A stretch of 64,000 nucleotides of DNA from Fictibacillus fluitans (GCF_030418125.1 NZ_JAUHTR010000014.1:1-64000); one strand, 5' to 3'; shown: positions 42,420 to 51,701, numbered from the stretch's first letter. The notes: a model not told the origin generated them from the letters alone. Numbers and translations: made by a program.

Positions 42420-43670
42420 TTATTCCGCTACCTTAATCTCTTTGTTGGCCTGTCTTTGCGCATCTTTCAAAGCTTCCTTCAGTGGCCGTTCCCCAAGATA
42501 CGCACTTAAAAATTGGTTGTTGAAGTTATTCATTACGATGGGCAGCATTGGGCCGTCCTGCCATACGGTCGCATATTTGGCGCCTTTTACAAGTGGTCCG
42601 CGCAGCGGGTCCTTGTCATAGCCAAGCTCTGCAGCCACTGACTTACGTGTAGGCAAGGCAAAGCCTTTGCTTGTCCACGTTTTCATACCTTCTTTACCGG
42701 TCAGGTACTTGATCAGTTCCCATGAAGCTTTCTTATGCTTGGATTCAGCATTCATCGCATACCCGACCGTGAAGGACATTGTTCCCTTCTTGCCATTTAC
42801 GGTTGGCAGCTCGGCGGTTCCATAATCTATTTTAGGAAACGTATCTTCCATGAATGGAATATTCCAGTTTCCTTCCATCACCATGGCGGCTCTGCCCTGG
42901 CCAAACATCTCTCCACCGGATCCTGAACCAACTTCTGATGCTTGAGCCGCTGTTTTGTCTTTTAAATGCATGTCCAATATCGGCTGAAGAGCACGTGCAA
43001 CTCGGTCCTCCGCGAATGTCGCACGGTCATTGGTGATGACCTGTCCGCCCTGCGACTGAGCCATGTAATAAAGACGTTCGATCTGCGGCATCACACCATA
43101 TCCATAGACTTTTTTGCCTTTGGTAAGTTTTTTCGCATCCTGCTCCAGCTCCTCCCACGTTTTTGGCGGACCATCTATTCCTGCTTCACGAAACATTTTC
43201 TTGTTATAGAAAAGGGCCAGTGTGGAGTAGTCCTTAGGAAACCCGTAAGTTTTACCTTTATCTTTAAACGCATCGAGCATTGGCTTCTCAAAATCATCCA
43301 CATCAAAATCCCTGGTCACATACTTGTCGAGCGGTTCAATTGCACCTGTTTCGATCAAACCGGGCGCTTCGAACGCGTCAAGGTAAAACACATCGGCGGC
43401 TGTTCCGCCAATCAGACGGGTTTTCAATACATCCATGTACTGATCACTGATCTGGTTAAACCTTACATCGATGTTGGGGTGGGATTTTTCAAAGTCGTCC
43501 AGCACTTCTTCCAGAAGCTTTTTCTCGACCGGATTTCCTCCCCAGCCGCTCAGCGTAATTACGGTTTTGCTGCTGTTATCCGATTCATCCGGCTGGCTGC
43601 ATCCTGTAAGCAGAGAAGCAGCCAGCAGGGCAGTCAGCCCCGCTGCTGAAACCACTTTTTTCAACTTCAT
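42420..43670 (-). CDS. Extracellular sugar-binding lipoprotein (ABC transporter)
   Basis: The 416-residue protein has a lipoprotein signal, MKLKKVVSAAGLTALLAASL followed by LTGC, with Cys near residue 24 as the lipidation site. The rest is a type 1 solute-binding fold (ITLSGWGGNPVEKKLL, DLKTRLIGG-like DVLKTRLIGGTAADVFYLDAF). I chose the ATG at 43670 with GGGAGAGG; an earlier in-frame ATG eight codons upstream lacks a site. It captures oligosaccharide for the two permeases. The debranching enzyme next door suggests alpha-glucans. Confidence 0.94.
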   Translation of the reverse strand: MKLKKVVSAAGLTALLAASLLTGCSQPDESDNSSKTVITLSGWGGNPVEKKLLEEVLDDFEKSHPNIDVRFNQISDQYMDVLKTRLIGGTAADVFYLDAFEAPGLIETGAIEPLDKYVTRDFDVDDFEKPMLDAFKDKGKTYGFPKDYSTLALFYNKKMFREAGIDGPPKTWEELEQDAKKLTKGKKVYGYGVMPQIERLYYMAQSQGGQVITNDRATFAEDRVARALQPILDMHLKDKTAAQASEVGSGSGGEMFGQGRAAMVMEGNWNIPFMEDTFPKIDYGTAELPTVNGKKGTMSFTVGYAMNAESKHKKASWELIKYLTGKEGMKTWTSKGFALPTRKSVAAELGYDKDPLRGPLVKGAKYATVWQDGPMLPIVMNNFNNQFLSAYLGERPLKEALKDAQRQANKEIKVAE

Positions 43671-43697
43671 AGAAACCTCTCCCTTCGAAAGCATAGT

Positions 43698-45791
43698 TTA
43701 GTTTTCGGTATGGATACTATAGCCCGTTGTATTCTCATGGACGGTTAAAATACTCTTTCCATTTTCCTTATGGACACCGACAGCCAGATGGCCGTTTCCA
43801 ATTTTGATGGAACGGACGGTCAGTTCATTCACATCTTCCGGAAGTTCGGGAGATAAACAGATGACTTCGTTGATCGCATCAGGAAACAATCCGAGAATCG
43901 TTTGGATAAAAACAAGCGGTGTACCGGCAGCCCATGCTTGAGGTGAACAGGCAACCGGATACTTTACCGCACGTCCGCCAGATGAACCATAACCGCAAAA
44001 CAGCTCTGGCAGCCGGTCATATTCAAAATGCTGTGCCGCGTCCATCAAGCCATTGATCACCTCATTCGCCTGCTTCTGGCGGTTCAACTTGCTCATGCCA
44101 AGCAGAATCATGCTGTTGTCATGAGGCCATATGCTGCCATCATGGTAGCTCATCGGGTTATACCCCGCTTCACCTTCTGCCATTGTCCGGATACCATAAC
44201 CGGATAAAAAAGCTGGCGATACGAGCTTGGATATCGTCTGATCCGCCTGTTCCTGTTCCAGCATGCCGGAAAACAAGACATGTCCTGGATTGGAGGTTAA
44301 CGTTCCCACTTTCTCTTTTTCTTTATCAAGTGCAATCGCATAGAAGGATTGATCCTCCATCCAAAACTTTTCATGAAATTTTGTTTTCAGCGCTTCTGCT
44401 TCCTTCTGCAGCCGCGCCGCTTCCTCAGTCCTGCCCTGCTTTTCATAGATTGCGGCAATTCCTGTTTTGGCCTGATACACATAGCCCTGAACCTCTGAGA
44501 GCGCAATCGGTGTTTCTGCGTAATCGCCGTTTCTGTGGACAACGGAATCTGCGGAATCCTTCCAGCCCTGGTTGGCAATGCCTTTGCTTGATTCCTGGTG
44601 ATATTCCACAAATCCGTCGCCATCCCGGTCTCCATACTCGTCGATCCACATAAGGGCATTCTCTATCGTTTCCTGAAGCTCTTCTGCCAGCGTCAGATCC
44701 CCTGTCCATTTTGTGTATTCGGTTAAAAGCATTAAAAATAACGGTGTAGCATCAATCGTTCCATAATATGGAGTAAACGGAATCTGTCCGGTTCCCGCAA
44801 GTTCTCCGTATCGGATTTCGTGCATAATTTTGCCCGGCTGTTCGTCCCGCCACGGATCTACCTTGGTGCCCTGTTGAGAGGCGAGTGTCCTGAGCGTGCC
44901 CCTGGCAATTTCCGCATTAAACGGAAGCATCTGCAGCGCGGCAATCAGGCTGTCACGTCCAAACGGGACGCCAAACCACGGAAGTCCTGCCACCGGAAAC
45001 TGGCCGTAGCCGATGTCTGTCATTAACACTCTGAGGTCAAGAATTCCCCGGTCAACGAGGCGCTGAAGGCGGGAGCAATCGGTCTGTACCCGGGCCGTAT
45101 TCTGTTCCCAGGCCTGATAAGAGGCTTTCAAATTCTTCAGAGCCTGTTCAGGTACCATGATGTTACCGGATACCCCATCCACTTCAGGAGTAACCGTAAA
45201 CGTGACGGATTGGACTTCCCCATGGTTCAATGAAAAGTGAAAGGCTACTTCCGCATCGGAAACGCTTATTGACTCACGGTCCCAGCCGACTTGTGTCGCC
45301 CGTTTGACTCCGTCCGCTCCTTCATAATGGTAAGTAATGCTCTTGTCTGTGTGATCGATTCCCGTTCGTTTGCCGGTATCTCCGGATTGGAATCCGCGGA
45401 CAATAAACATGTCCGTAAAGTCTGCATCCAACTGTAAGTTGATATCAAATGAAACAGGCTTCGGATAAAAGCTTTTGACCTCAACGGTTTCATACAAAAC
45501 GCCATCATAAATTAAGCGCTTTCTTTGAAGCTCGACCGACTCTCTCCAGAGAATCAATTCTCCGTCCTTTTCCATATGAGGATTGGTCATGATGATGTTG
45601 GCGCTGAAATTCTCGTCTGCTGACGAAGAAAGCAGAATCGGGTCTTCGTTATTAATTTTCAAATCAAATTTGCTTAAAAAGCGTGTATCCTTTGTATACA
45701 GTCCCAGTCCGTAATCGTTGTTCAAGGGGATGTTTCCTTTGTCATCTGTTAATAAAAATAAATCATTTTCCTTAATTACTCGATAATCCAC
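43698..45791 (-). CDS. Amylo-alpha-1,6-glucosidase / glycogen-debranching family protein
   Basis: The 697-residue protein has an N-terminal debranching-enzyme domain (ENDLFLLTDDKGNIPLN, TKDTRFLSKF) and a C-terminal (alpha/alpha)6 toroid with WFGVPFGRDSLIAALQM near residue 270 and YHDGSIWPHDNSMIL near residue 553. The family cleaves alpha-1,6 or related alpha-glucosidic branches. No signal peptide is visible, so it acts on imported oligosaccharides. The start is GTG at 45791 with GGGGAGGC. Two LacI-type operators lie upstream at 45810 and 45853. Confidence 0.9.
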   Translation of the reverse strand: MDYRVIKENDLFLLTDDKGNIPLNNDYGLGLYTKDTRFLSKFDLKINNEDPILLSSSADENFSANIIMTNPHMEKDGELILWRESVELQRKRLIYDGVLYETVEVKSFYPKPVSFDINLQLDADFTDMFIVRGFQSGDTGKRTGIDHTDKSITYHYEGADGVKRATQVGWDRESISVSDAEVAFHFSLNHGEVQSVTFTVTPEVDGVSGNIMVPEQALKNLKASYQAWEQNTARVQTDCSRLQRLVDRGILDLRVLMTDIGYGQFPVAGLPWFGVPFGRDSLIAALQMLPFNAEIARGTLRTLASQQGTKVDPWRDEQPGKIMHEIRYGELAGTGQIPFTPYYGTIDATPLFLMLLTEYTKWTGDLTLAEELQETIENALMWIDEYGDRDGDGFVEYHQESSKGIANQGWKDSADSVVHRNGDYAETPIALSEVQGYVYQAKTGIAAIYEKQGRTEEAARLQKEAEALKTKFHEKFWMEDQSFYAIALDKEKEKVGTLTSNPGHVLFSGMLEQEQADQTISKLVSPAFLSGYGIRTMAEGEAGYNPMSYHDGSIWPHDNSMILLGMSKLNRQKQANEVINGLMDAAQHFEYDRLPELFCGYGSSGGRAVKYPVACSPQAWAAGTPLVFIQTILGLFPDAINEVICLSPELPEDVNELTVRSIKIGNGHLAVGVHKENGKSILTVHENTTGYSIHTEN

Positions 45792-45809
45792 TGTTTTGCC
45801 TCCCCATAA

Positions 45810-45827
45810 TTCCGAAACGTTTTGGAA
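45810..45827. promoter_or_regulatory. LacI-family operator 1 of the oligosaccharide operon
   Basis: TTCCGAAACGTTTTGGAA is a near-perfect dyad centred on AACGTT, 19 bases before the debranching enzyme start. Its core CCGAAACGTTTTGG is the exact complement of the site in front of the regulator gene. Confidence 0.85.
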
Positions 45828-45852
45828 AACCCCAAAAAAATATATTCATTCA

Positions 45853-45868
45853 TCCGAAACGTTTTCGA
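45853..45868. promoter_or_regulatory. LacI-family operator 2 of the oligosaccharide operon
   Basis: TCCGAAACGTTTTCGA repeats the core CCGAAACGTTTT of operator 1. The centres are 43 bases apart, about four helical turns, so one tetramer or two dimers could bind the same face. Confidence 0.8.
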
Positions 45869-45929
45869 TTTGTTCTTAAAGTAAAACCAACTATCGTTTT
45901 GGTCACAATCGACATTGTCGGTTTTACTC

Positions 45930-46949
45930 TTAAGTACTCTGTGTTTTACTGGTTGATTCACGTTTCACTAATGAGGTTTTCAACACTTTTTTATGTGCGC
46001 CCTCTTTTCCTTCAAGCATATCAATCAGCAAAATAGCTGATTCAAAGCCCATTTGATACCGGTCCTGCGCAATGGTTGTCAAGGTCGGTGATGAATAGGA
46101 GGCGAGCATGATATTATCAAAACCAGCCACCGATAAATCTTCGGGTACTCTTTTACCCATTCGGCGGGCAGCTTTCATCGCACCGAGCGCCATGAGGTCA
46201 CTTGCGCAAAAAATCGCCGTCATTTCCGGATATGCAGTAAGCAGCTTTTCAGCTTGCACTTCCCCTTCAGATTCCAAAAATGAACCGTTAACAACGTATT
46301 GCTCCTGAAAATCGATCTTGGCCTTAACGAGTGCTTCCTGGTATCCCAGAAGCCGCTCTTTACTGACAAAGGCCTGCTCATGGCCATTAATCATGCCAAT
46401 ATGCCGGTGCCCAAGGTCAATGAGATGATCCACAGCCAGTTTTGCTCCTGCCTTGTTGTTGGTCGTTACATATCCCACACTGGTGCTTTCAATGGGAATA
46501 TCAACAAGCACACAAGGAATATCGCTTTCTACTACTTCATTCAAATACGGATCATCTATTTTAATTCCCTGCAGGATCACACCGTCCACTTTCCGTTCCT
46601 GACAAAGCTGGTTGTATGTTTTTTGCTGCTGCTGCTCGGAATTGGTGCTGAAGAGAATAAGATCGTATCCCCTCTCGCCTGCACAGTCATTGATTCCGCA
46701 CAGTACTTCATACGTGAAATTGTCTTTGCTGCCTTCTATTCGCATCCCTGAAACGAGCAAACCGATCGTTTTTGTTTTTTTCATGACCAGACTTCTTGCC
46801 AGCAAATTCGGACTGTACTGAAGTTCACGGGCAACGGCTTTAATTTTTTCTCTTGTTTTCTCATTCACATCAGAATATCCGTTCAACGCCCTCGAGACTG
46901 TTGTAACTGAAACTCCGGCATGTTTTGCAATGTCTTTGATTGTAGCCAC
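45930..46949 (-). CDS. LacI-family transcriptional regulator
   Basis: The 339-residue regulator has an N-terminal HTH (IKDIAKHAGVSVTTVSRALNG), a hinge (YSPNLLARSL) and a periplasmic-binding-like effector domain. I chose GTG at 46949 because GGAGG lies seven bases upstream; the TTG two codons earlier is too close to it. The same operator core occurs at its own promoter and twice before the debranching gene, so autoregulation and control of the operon are likely. The inducer is probably an alpha-gluco-oligosaccharide. Confidence 0.94.
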   Translation of the reverse strand: MATIKDIAKHAGVSVTTVSRALNGYSDVNEKTREKIKAVARELQYSPNLLARSLVMKKTKTIGLLVSGMRIEGSKDNFTYEVLCGINDCAGERGYDLILFSTNSEQQQQKTYNQLCQERKVDGVILQGIKIDDPYLNEVVESDIPCVLVDIPIESTSVGYVTTNNKAGAKLAVDHLIDLGHRHIGMINGHEQAFVSKERLLGYQEALVKAKIDFQEQYVVNGSFLESEGEVQAEKLLTAYPEMTAIFCASDLMALGAMKAARRMGKRVPEDLSVAGFDNIMLASYSSPTLTTIAQDRYQMGFESAILLIDMLEGKEGAHKKVLKTSLVKRESTSKTQST

Positions 46950-46959
46950 ATTCAATCCT

Positions 46960-46973
46960 CCAAAACGTTTCGG
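46960..46973. promoter_or_regulatory. LacI-family operator at the regulator promoter
   Basis: CCAAAACGTTTCGG is the exact inverse of operator 1. It lies between the predicted transcription start (about 46982) and the ribosome site, where bound repressor would block its own transcription. Confidence 0.82.
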
Positions 46974-46988
46974 AAACGTGATGCTTAT

Positions 46989-47017
46989 ACTATACTCTTA
47001 CGGGAAGGCGCTTTCAA
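46989..47017 (-). promoter_or_regulatory. Promoter of the LacI-family regulator with an overlapping cre-like site
   Basis: TTGAAA (47017-47012) and TATAGT (46994-46989) are 17 bases apart on the minus strand. TGAAAGCGCCTTCC (47016-47003) overlaps the -35 box and resembles the CcpA cre consensus with two deviations. Catabolite repression of an alpha-glucan operon would make sense. Confidence 0.65.
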
Positions 47018-47038
47018 CCCCTTTTTTCACTCATCACT

Positions 47039-47830
47039 CTAAAGCACTCCAAACTCTTCATCTGTCCAATCCGTGATAAACATATGTCCGGGTGAATGGG
47101 TAATCACGAGTTCGGGTTTAACATTCATCACTACGGCTTGAGGAGTTACCCCGCACGCCCAGAATACAGGGACTTCTCCCTCGTTAATCGTCACTGCATC
47201 CCCGAAATCCGGTGTATCAATGGATTCTATTCCAATCGATCGGGGATCACCGATGTGCACGGGTGCTCCATGTACCGATGGAAATCGGGAGGTTACCTGG
47301 ACCGCGCGAACCACATCTTTTTCAGGAATGGGACGCATGCTCACAACCATGGGACCTTCAAACCGGCCGGCTTTTACGCAGTTTATTGATGTTTTGTACA
47401 TAGGAACATTGCAATTTTCTTCGATATGCCGCACCGGGATTTTATTTTGCATAAGAGCTTGTTCAAATGAAAAACTGCAGCCAATGAGAAAGCCGGTCAT
47501 ATCCTTTGTCCAATAGGAATGGATATCCTGTACTTCCTCGGTAAGGATGCCATTGCGGTAGACTCGGTAGCTTGGCAGATCACTCCGCAAATCCGCTGAA
47601 GGAGCGGCCAGCTGTGGAACTGGGCTGCCCGGCTCGGTGACATCCAATACCGGACATGATTTTGGGTTGCGCTGGCAGAACAATAAAAATTCGAATGCCA
47701 GCTCCTTGGGAAGGATAACTAGGTTCGCCTGTGTATAGCCGTTGCTCATTCCTGCCGTCGGGCGGTTCCATTGCTTTTGGCGGATCATTCTGCGAGCTTC
47801 TTCTGGATGTATCATACTGTTGTTCAGCAA
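47039..47830 (-). CDS. DUF1445 / YcsI-family putative hydro-lyase
   Basis: The 263-residue cytoplasmic protein matches the YcsI/DUF1445 family: EARRMIRQKQWNRPTAGMSNGYTQANL at the N-terminus and PVFWACGVTPQAV near the C-terminus, with a conserved ITHSPGHMFITD end. The family is annotated as putative hydro-lyase or D-glutamate cyclase-like; the substrate is not known here. The start is TTG at 47830 with GAGGAGG seven bases upstream. Confidence 0.88.
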   Translation of the reverse strand: MLNNSMIHPEEARRMIRQKQWNRPTAGMSNGYTQANLVILPKELAFEFLLFCQRNPKSCPVLDVTEPGSPVPQLAAPSADLRSDLPSYRVYRNGILTEEVQDIHSYWTKDMTGFLIGCSFSFEQALMQNKIPVRHIEENCNVPMYKTSINCVKAGRFEGPMVVSMRPIPEKDVVRAVQVTSRFPSVHGAPVHIGDPRSIGIESIDTPDFGDAVTINEGEVPVFWACGVTPQAVVMNVKPELVITHSPGHMFITDWTDEEFGVL

Positions 47831-47899
47831 GCTGTTTCCTCCTCATGTTTTATTCTTTACAAATATTCTAACACTTTTTTCGTTTTGTGCATGTCAGGA

Positions 47900-47939
47900 T
47901 AAAAAAGAGACCTTATGGCGTTGCTGCCATACAGGTCTC
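47900..47939 (-). terminator. Intrinsic terminator of the GH18 gene
   Basis: GAGACCTTATGGC and GCCATACAGGTCTC pair with one bulge, followed by TTTTTT on the minus strand. It follows the GH18 stop at 47947. Confidence 0.9.
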
Positions 47940-47946
47940 CTTTTTC

Positions 47947-49119
47947 TTATTTCGCTTTTCTTATAGTGAACTGGTCTTCAAGCATGCTCCAGTTTTGCGG
48001 GAACGGTTCGCCGAGCACCCAATAGGCAATACCGCGAAGATTATAGAACTTCACTTGATTGAATTTCGCCTGTGCACTTTCTTCATTTTCAAACCAGACA
48101 ACATGTTTCTTGCCATTGTCATCACTGTAGTTAAAGTAGGGAGAATGCGCTTTATTGTCATATTTAATTTCAGCGCCTTCTTTAATGGCCAGTTCGGTTG
48201 CTTCCTGAGGCGCAATGCGCTTGGCGAAAGGATTTCCCTTTTTATACGGAAGAATCCAGTCATATCCGTAGAGCGGCGCCCCCATTACAATTTTTTTACG
48301 GGGGATTACAGATACCGCATAATCGATGACCTTGCGGACTTGGGGAACCGGGGAAACTGCCATTGGCGGGCCTCCTGACCATCCCCATTCATACGTCATG
48401 AGAATAACAAAGTCTGCCAGCTCTCCATGCCGTTTGTAATCATGTGCCCCATGCCACGGACCGGATTGCTCATCACTGGTCTTCGGTGCAAGGGCAGTGG
48501 ATGTTATGAATCCTTCTTTTTTCACTTTTGGTAAAATGGTTTCCAGGAATCCGTTGTAAAGATCCCGGTCTTTTGCACGAATATGTTCAAAATCAATATT
48601 TAACGCTTTGTAGCCTTTTGCTTTCATGGTTTTGATCACGTTATTGATCAGTCGGTCAGATACCGTTTTATCTGTAAAAATGGTATGTGCCACCTCTGGA
48701 GAAAAATTCCCCTCCGTGAAATTGGTCAGCACAAGCATCGGGACCGCTCCCTGTTTACGTGCGGCTGCCAGCGCCTGATCATCCTTGATGCCAATTAATG
48801 TGCCATCCGGTTTTACACGATAGCTAAAAAAAGCAGCATACGATAAATGCCGGCCTACATCCTTAACTTCTTTTACCGCTGCCTGAGGGTCAACCGGCTC
48901 CAAAAAACCAATGGATGTAATTTTTGTTTTCTTGTGCCTGGTTTGAGACGGCGTTACTTCTTTTTGTTTGCTGCCATTATACTTTACCTGCTGCAGCCTC
49001 GGGTGATCGCTGCCATTTTTCCCGGCATCTGCTGTTCCTTCCGACTGTCCTTTCATGTTTCCGCAGCCAGAGAGTACAAGGGAAAACGCGATTAGTAATG
49101 CTGATATCGTTCTAAACAT
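47947..49119 (-). CDS. Glycoside hydrolase family 18 lipoprotein
   Basis: The 390-residue protein has a lipobox signal (ISALLIAFSLVLSGC, Cys near residue 19), a charged linker and a GH18 barrel. The family catalytic motif is ALNIDFEHI near residue 178, where Glu is the proton donor. YEWGWSGGPPMAVSP and YGYDW are typical of the YdhD/SleL/YaaH branch that acts on peptidoglycan of the spore cortex or on chitin-like polymers. No LysM domain is visible. The ATG at 49119 follows AAGGAGG. Confidence 0.9.
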   Translation of the reverse strand: MFRTISALLIAFSLVLSGCGNMKGQSEGTADAGKNGSDHPRLQQVKYNGSKQKEVTPSQTRHKKTKITSIGFLEPVDPQAAVKEVKDVGRHLSYAAFFSYRVKPDGTLIGIKDDQALAAARKQGAVPMLVLTNFTEGNFSPEVAHTIFTDKTVSDRLINNVIKTMKAKGYKALNIDFEHIRAKDRDLYNGFLETILPKVKKEGFITSTALAPKTSDEQSGPWHGAHDYKRHGELADFVILMTYEWGWSGGPPMAVSPVPQVRKVIDYAVSVIPRKKIVMGAPLYGYDWILPYKKGNPFAKRIAPQEATELAIKEGAEIKYDNKAHSPYFNYSDDNGKKHVVWFENEESAQAKFNQVKFYNLRGIAYWVLGEPFPQNWSMLEDQFTIRKAK

Positions 49120-49273
49120 TCGGTACCTCCTTTTTCCCTTATGCTTCCTTGCCTGTTATTCCCTTATTCAGCAGGAAGGAGAGCAAAATTTGGAAGAGTA
49201 AGCTCTCTCATTTGAGAACTTCTCCATTGTGAGATACGCTTGAAAAGTCGAAATGCAGTGGAGGTGTATTTGC

Positions 49274-50176
49274 TTGAAATGGCCATACCTATGGATCGCC
49301 GGGGGAGCAGCATTGTGGGGAACGATCGGCATTTTTATTAGAGAATTATCCTCTATGGGATTCACCCCGATCCAAATCGTTGTTTTACGCGCGTTAAGCG
49401 CGGCAGTTTCCTTTTTCATACTTTCCTTTTTCCTGGACCGTTCGCTTCTTAAAGTAAAAATCAAGGACATCTATTATTTTATAGGTACCGGGCTGCTCAG
49501 CATCGCCTTTTTCAATTGGTGCTATTTCAAAACCATGGAAGAGGTATCGCTTTCCGTTGCGGCCGTCCTGCTTTATACAGCGCCCGCCTTTGTCCTGATT
49601 TTATCAAGAATTTTCTTTCAAGACCTGATTACAAAAAAGAAAGTGGCTGCACTGGTTGTCACCTTTCTCGGGTGTGTGTTTGTCGTAGGCTATTTGCCAT
49701 CTTCAAACGGAGGTATCACATGGACTGGTTTTCTGACGGGGCTCGGATCGGGATTGGGCTACTCGTTGTACAGCATTTTCGGTAAGGCAGCTTCCGCCAA
49801 GTACAAAACCTTAACCATCACGACGTATACGTTCGTTTTTGCCGGGTGCGCTCTCTTTCCTTTCAGCGGATTATCTCAATCTGCCCACCTGTTCGAGGAC
49901 GCAAGAGTGTGGCTCTATATCGTAGGACTAGGTATGGTTCCCACTGTTATCGCTTATATTCTGTATACAGTCGGATTGCGTCAGGTAGAGCCGAGCAAGG
50001 CGGCGATTGTTGCAACCATCGAGCCGGTCGTGGCGACTCTGGCCGGTTTTTTTCTTTTTCAGGAAAAGCTTACACTATGGCAATGTGCAGGAATCCTGCT
50101 TGTCATCTTTTCTGCCGTTCTCGTTCAAGACAAGCAAAAGAAGGCTTCACTCGGCAAGGGAGCTTCTCTGACATAG
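49274..50176 (+). CDS. EamA-family (DMT superfamily) transporter
   Basis: The protein of about 300 residues has ten membrane helices made of two EamA repeats (WIAGGAALWGTIGIFIRELS at the N-terminus; GYSLYSIFGKAASA in the second half). The start is TTG at 49274 (LKWPYLW) because GGAGGTG lies seven bases upstream. The longer ATG frame at 49253 has no such site. These proteins export or import small metabolites; the substrate is unknown. Confidence 0.9.
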   Translation: MKWPYLWIAGGAALWGTIGIFIRELSSMGFTPIQIVVLRALSAAVSFFILSFFLDRSLLKVKIKDIYYFIGTGLLSIAFFNWCYFKTMEEVSLSVAAVLLYTAPAFVLILSRIFFQDLITKKKVAALVVTFLGCVFVVGYLPSSNGGITWTGFLTGLGSGLGYSLYSIFGKAASAKYKTLTITTYTFVFAGCALFPFSGLSQSAHLFEDARVWLYIVGLGMVPTVIAYILYTVGLRQVEPSKAAIVATIEPVVATLAGFFLFQEKLTLWQCAGILLVIFSAVLVQDKQKKASLGKGASLT

Positions 50177-50184
50177 AGATCATC

Positions 50185-50220
50185 AAAAAAGGAGGCACCC
50201 TTGGCTCAGGTGCCTCCTTT
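50185..50220. terminator. Bidirectional terminator
   Basis: GGAGGCACC and GGTGCCTCC form a perfect nine-base stem, flanked by A-run and T-run on both sides. It separates the convergent transporter and cytochrome genes. Confidence 0.93.
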
Positions 50221-50224
50221 CCTC

Positions 50225-50548
50225 TTATTTTTTACTGGCCAGCCATGCTGCCACGTTTTCCGCTTCATCACCGTTGATCAAACCGGCTGGCATGCCGCCT
50301 CCGCCATTTTTGATTTGCTTCATAATTTCGTCTTTACTGTGCTCTTTGCCGATTTGTTTTAAAGCAGGTCCTGTCCCGCCCTCCAGGTTATTTCCGTGGC
50401 AGCTTGCACAATTTTGCTTAAAAGACTTTTCTGCCGCTGCGGAATCTACCGAGCCTCCGCCTTTTCCTCCTCCGCTGTCCCCTCCTGAGGAACAACCTGC
50501 TAACAGAAAAACAATAGCGGTCGCGATTGCAACATTTTTCAGCATCAT
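50225..50548 (-). CDS. cccB: Membrane-anchored cytochrome c (CccB/c-551-like lipoprotein)
   Basis: The 107-residue protein has a lipoprotein signal ending VFLLAGC, a Gly/Ser-rich linker and one class I cytochrome c domain. The heme site is CASCH and the axial Met is in GGGGMPAGL. It carries electrons on the outer face of the membrane, probably to a terminal oxidase. I chose the ATG at 50548 (MMLKNVA) after GGGAGG; earlier in-frame codons do not have a site. Confidence 0.92.
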   Translation of the reverse strand: MMLKNVAIATAIVFLLAGCSSGGDSGGGKGGGSVDSAAAEKSFKQNCASCHGNNLEGGTGPALKQIGKEHSKDEIMKQIKNGGGGMPAGLINGDEAENVAAWLASKK

Positions 50549-50689
50549 AAAATGCCTCCCATCCAAGATATAAACCGATTCCACCACGGTTAAGTCATTA
50601 AACCTTTTTCTTGTTTAATCATCTGCCTAGTGAATTTGACTCATTTTGTATACAATGGGGATATTACAGTTGAAGTTAGGAGCATTTGA

Positions 50690-51658
50690 ATGAAAGCACT
50701 GACCTTCCATACATTTGGAGGACCTGAAGTCCTTCAGTACCAGGACGTTCCCACTCCGGAATTGAAAGCAAATGAAATTTTGGTTGAAATGAAGGCCATT
50801 GGACTGAATTTCGCCGATGTTTACCGCAGAAAAGGAAATTACCACTTAGTCGGAAATCCTCCCTATATTGCAGGCTATGAAGGAGCTGGCGTGGTAAAGC
50901 AAACAGGCACCTCCGTTCGGAATGTGAAAGAAGGCGACCGTGTCGCATTTGCGGATGTTCCATATGCCAATGCGGAATTTGTTGCCGTTCCAGAGGATCA
51001 CCTTATTCCTCTGCCTGAAGAAATATCCTTTGAAACGGCTGCTTCCATCCTTTTGCAGGGATTGACGGCGCAGTATTTAACCCGTGACAGTTACAAAGTT
51101 GGCAAAGGAACGCTTCTTGCAGCCCATGCTGCAGCAGGCGGTGTCGGCCAGCTTTTGATCCAGATTTCGAAAGCGCTTGGAGCAGAAGTCATTGGGCTCA
51201 CCTCGACAGAAGCAAAAAAGGAAGCGGCCCTTGCTGCCGGAGCTGATCACGTTTTTCTGTATAGTGAAGACTGGGTCAAAAAAGCAAAACAGGTGTCATC
51301 CGGCCAAAAAGGTGTTGATGTTATTTATGATTCTGTCGGCAGCACATTGATGGACAGTTTTGAATCGGTGAGAACCGGTGGTACGGTCGTTTTTTACGGT
51401 ATGGCCGGCGGTGACCCATCCCCGGTTGATCCCCGTATGCTGATGGACACCTCGAAAACATTAACCGGAGGAGATCTTTGGAATGTCATCACCTCCCATG
51501 AGGAGCGTGTTTCAAGATCACGGGAGCTTTTTGATTTAATCCTTTCCGGCGCTGTGAAAGTGCCCGAAATGACAAGTTTTCCACTTGAACAGGGCGCAGA
51601 AGCTCATCGTTTTTTGGAAAGCAGAAAAAGCACCGGAAAGATTTTGCTTATTCCTTAA
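50690..51658 (+). CDS. Quinone oxidoreductase / zinc-independent alcohol dehydrogenase family (MDR)
   Basis: The 322-residue protein has the medium-chain reductase order: ALTFHTFGGPEVLQYQDVP at the N-terminus, PYIAGYEGAGVV near residue 65, and the Rossmann site AAAGGVGQLLIQISKALGAEV near residue 146. It lacks the catalytic zinc ligands, as in quinone reductases that use NADPH. The ATG at 50690 has a TTAGGAGC site. It is a single gene with its own terminator. Confidence 0.92.
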   Translation: MKALTFHTFGGPEVLQYQDVPTPELKANEILVEMKAIGLNFADVYRRKGNYHLVGNPPYIAGYEGAGVVKQTGTSVRNVKEGDRVAFADVPYANAEFVAVPEDHLIPLPEEISFETAASILLQGLTAQYLTRDSYKVGKGTLLAAHAAAGGVGQLLIQISKALGAEVIGLTSTEAKKEAALAAGADHVFLYSEDWVKKAKQVSSGQKGVDVIYDSVGSTLMDSFESVRTGGTVVFYGMAGGDPSPVDPRMLMDTSKTLTGGDLWNVITSHEERVSRSRELFDLILSGAVKVPEMTSFPLEQGAEAHRFLESRKSTGKILLIP

Positions 51659-51662
51659 TTGT

Positions 51663-51698
51663 AAAAACGGATGGACCGCTCCGGATCCATCCGTTTTT
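51663..51698. terminator. Terminator between the quinone oxidoreductase and metalloprotease-like genes
   Basis: AAAAACGGATGGA and TCCATCCGTTTTT form a 13-base stem around CCGCTCCGGA, which can act in both directions. It lies between the two convergent stop codons. Confidence 0.92.
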
Positions 51699-51701
51699 CT
51701 A

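Noticed and set aside
42966-43649. Long open frame of 227 codons on the plus strand, antisense to the sugar-binding protein gene
   Set aside because: No ribosome site, composition reads as the complement of a real gene, and the minus-strand gene has a lipobox and full family motifs.
44183-44653. Open frame on the plus strand inside the debranching enzyme gene
   Set aside because: It is out of phase with the family motifs of the real gene and lacks a start site; typical of antisense frames in G/C-rich codons.
45872-45882. GTTCTTAAAG half site upstream of the debranching enzyme as a further SinR-type operator
   Set aside because: Only one half site is present with no second arm, so it is probably chance.
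46299-46751. Plus-strand open frame antisense to the LacI-family gene
   Set aside because: No known domain, no ribosome site; the minus frame encodes a complete regulator.
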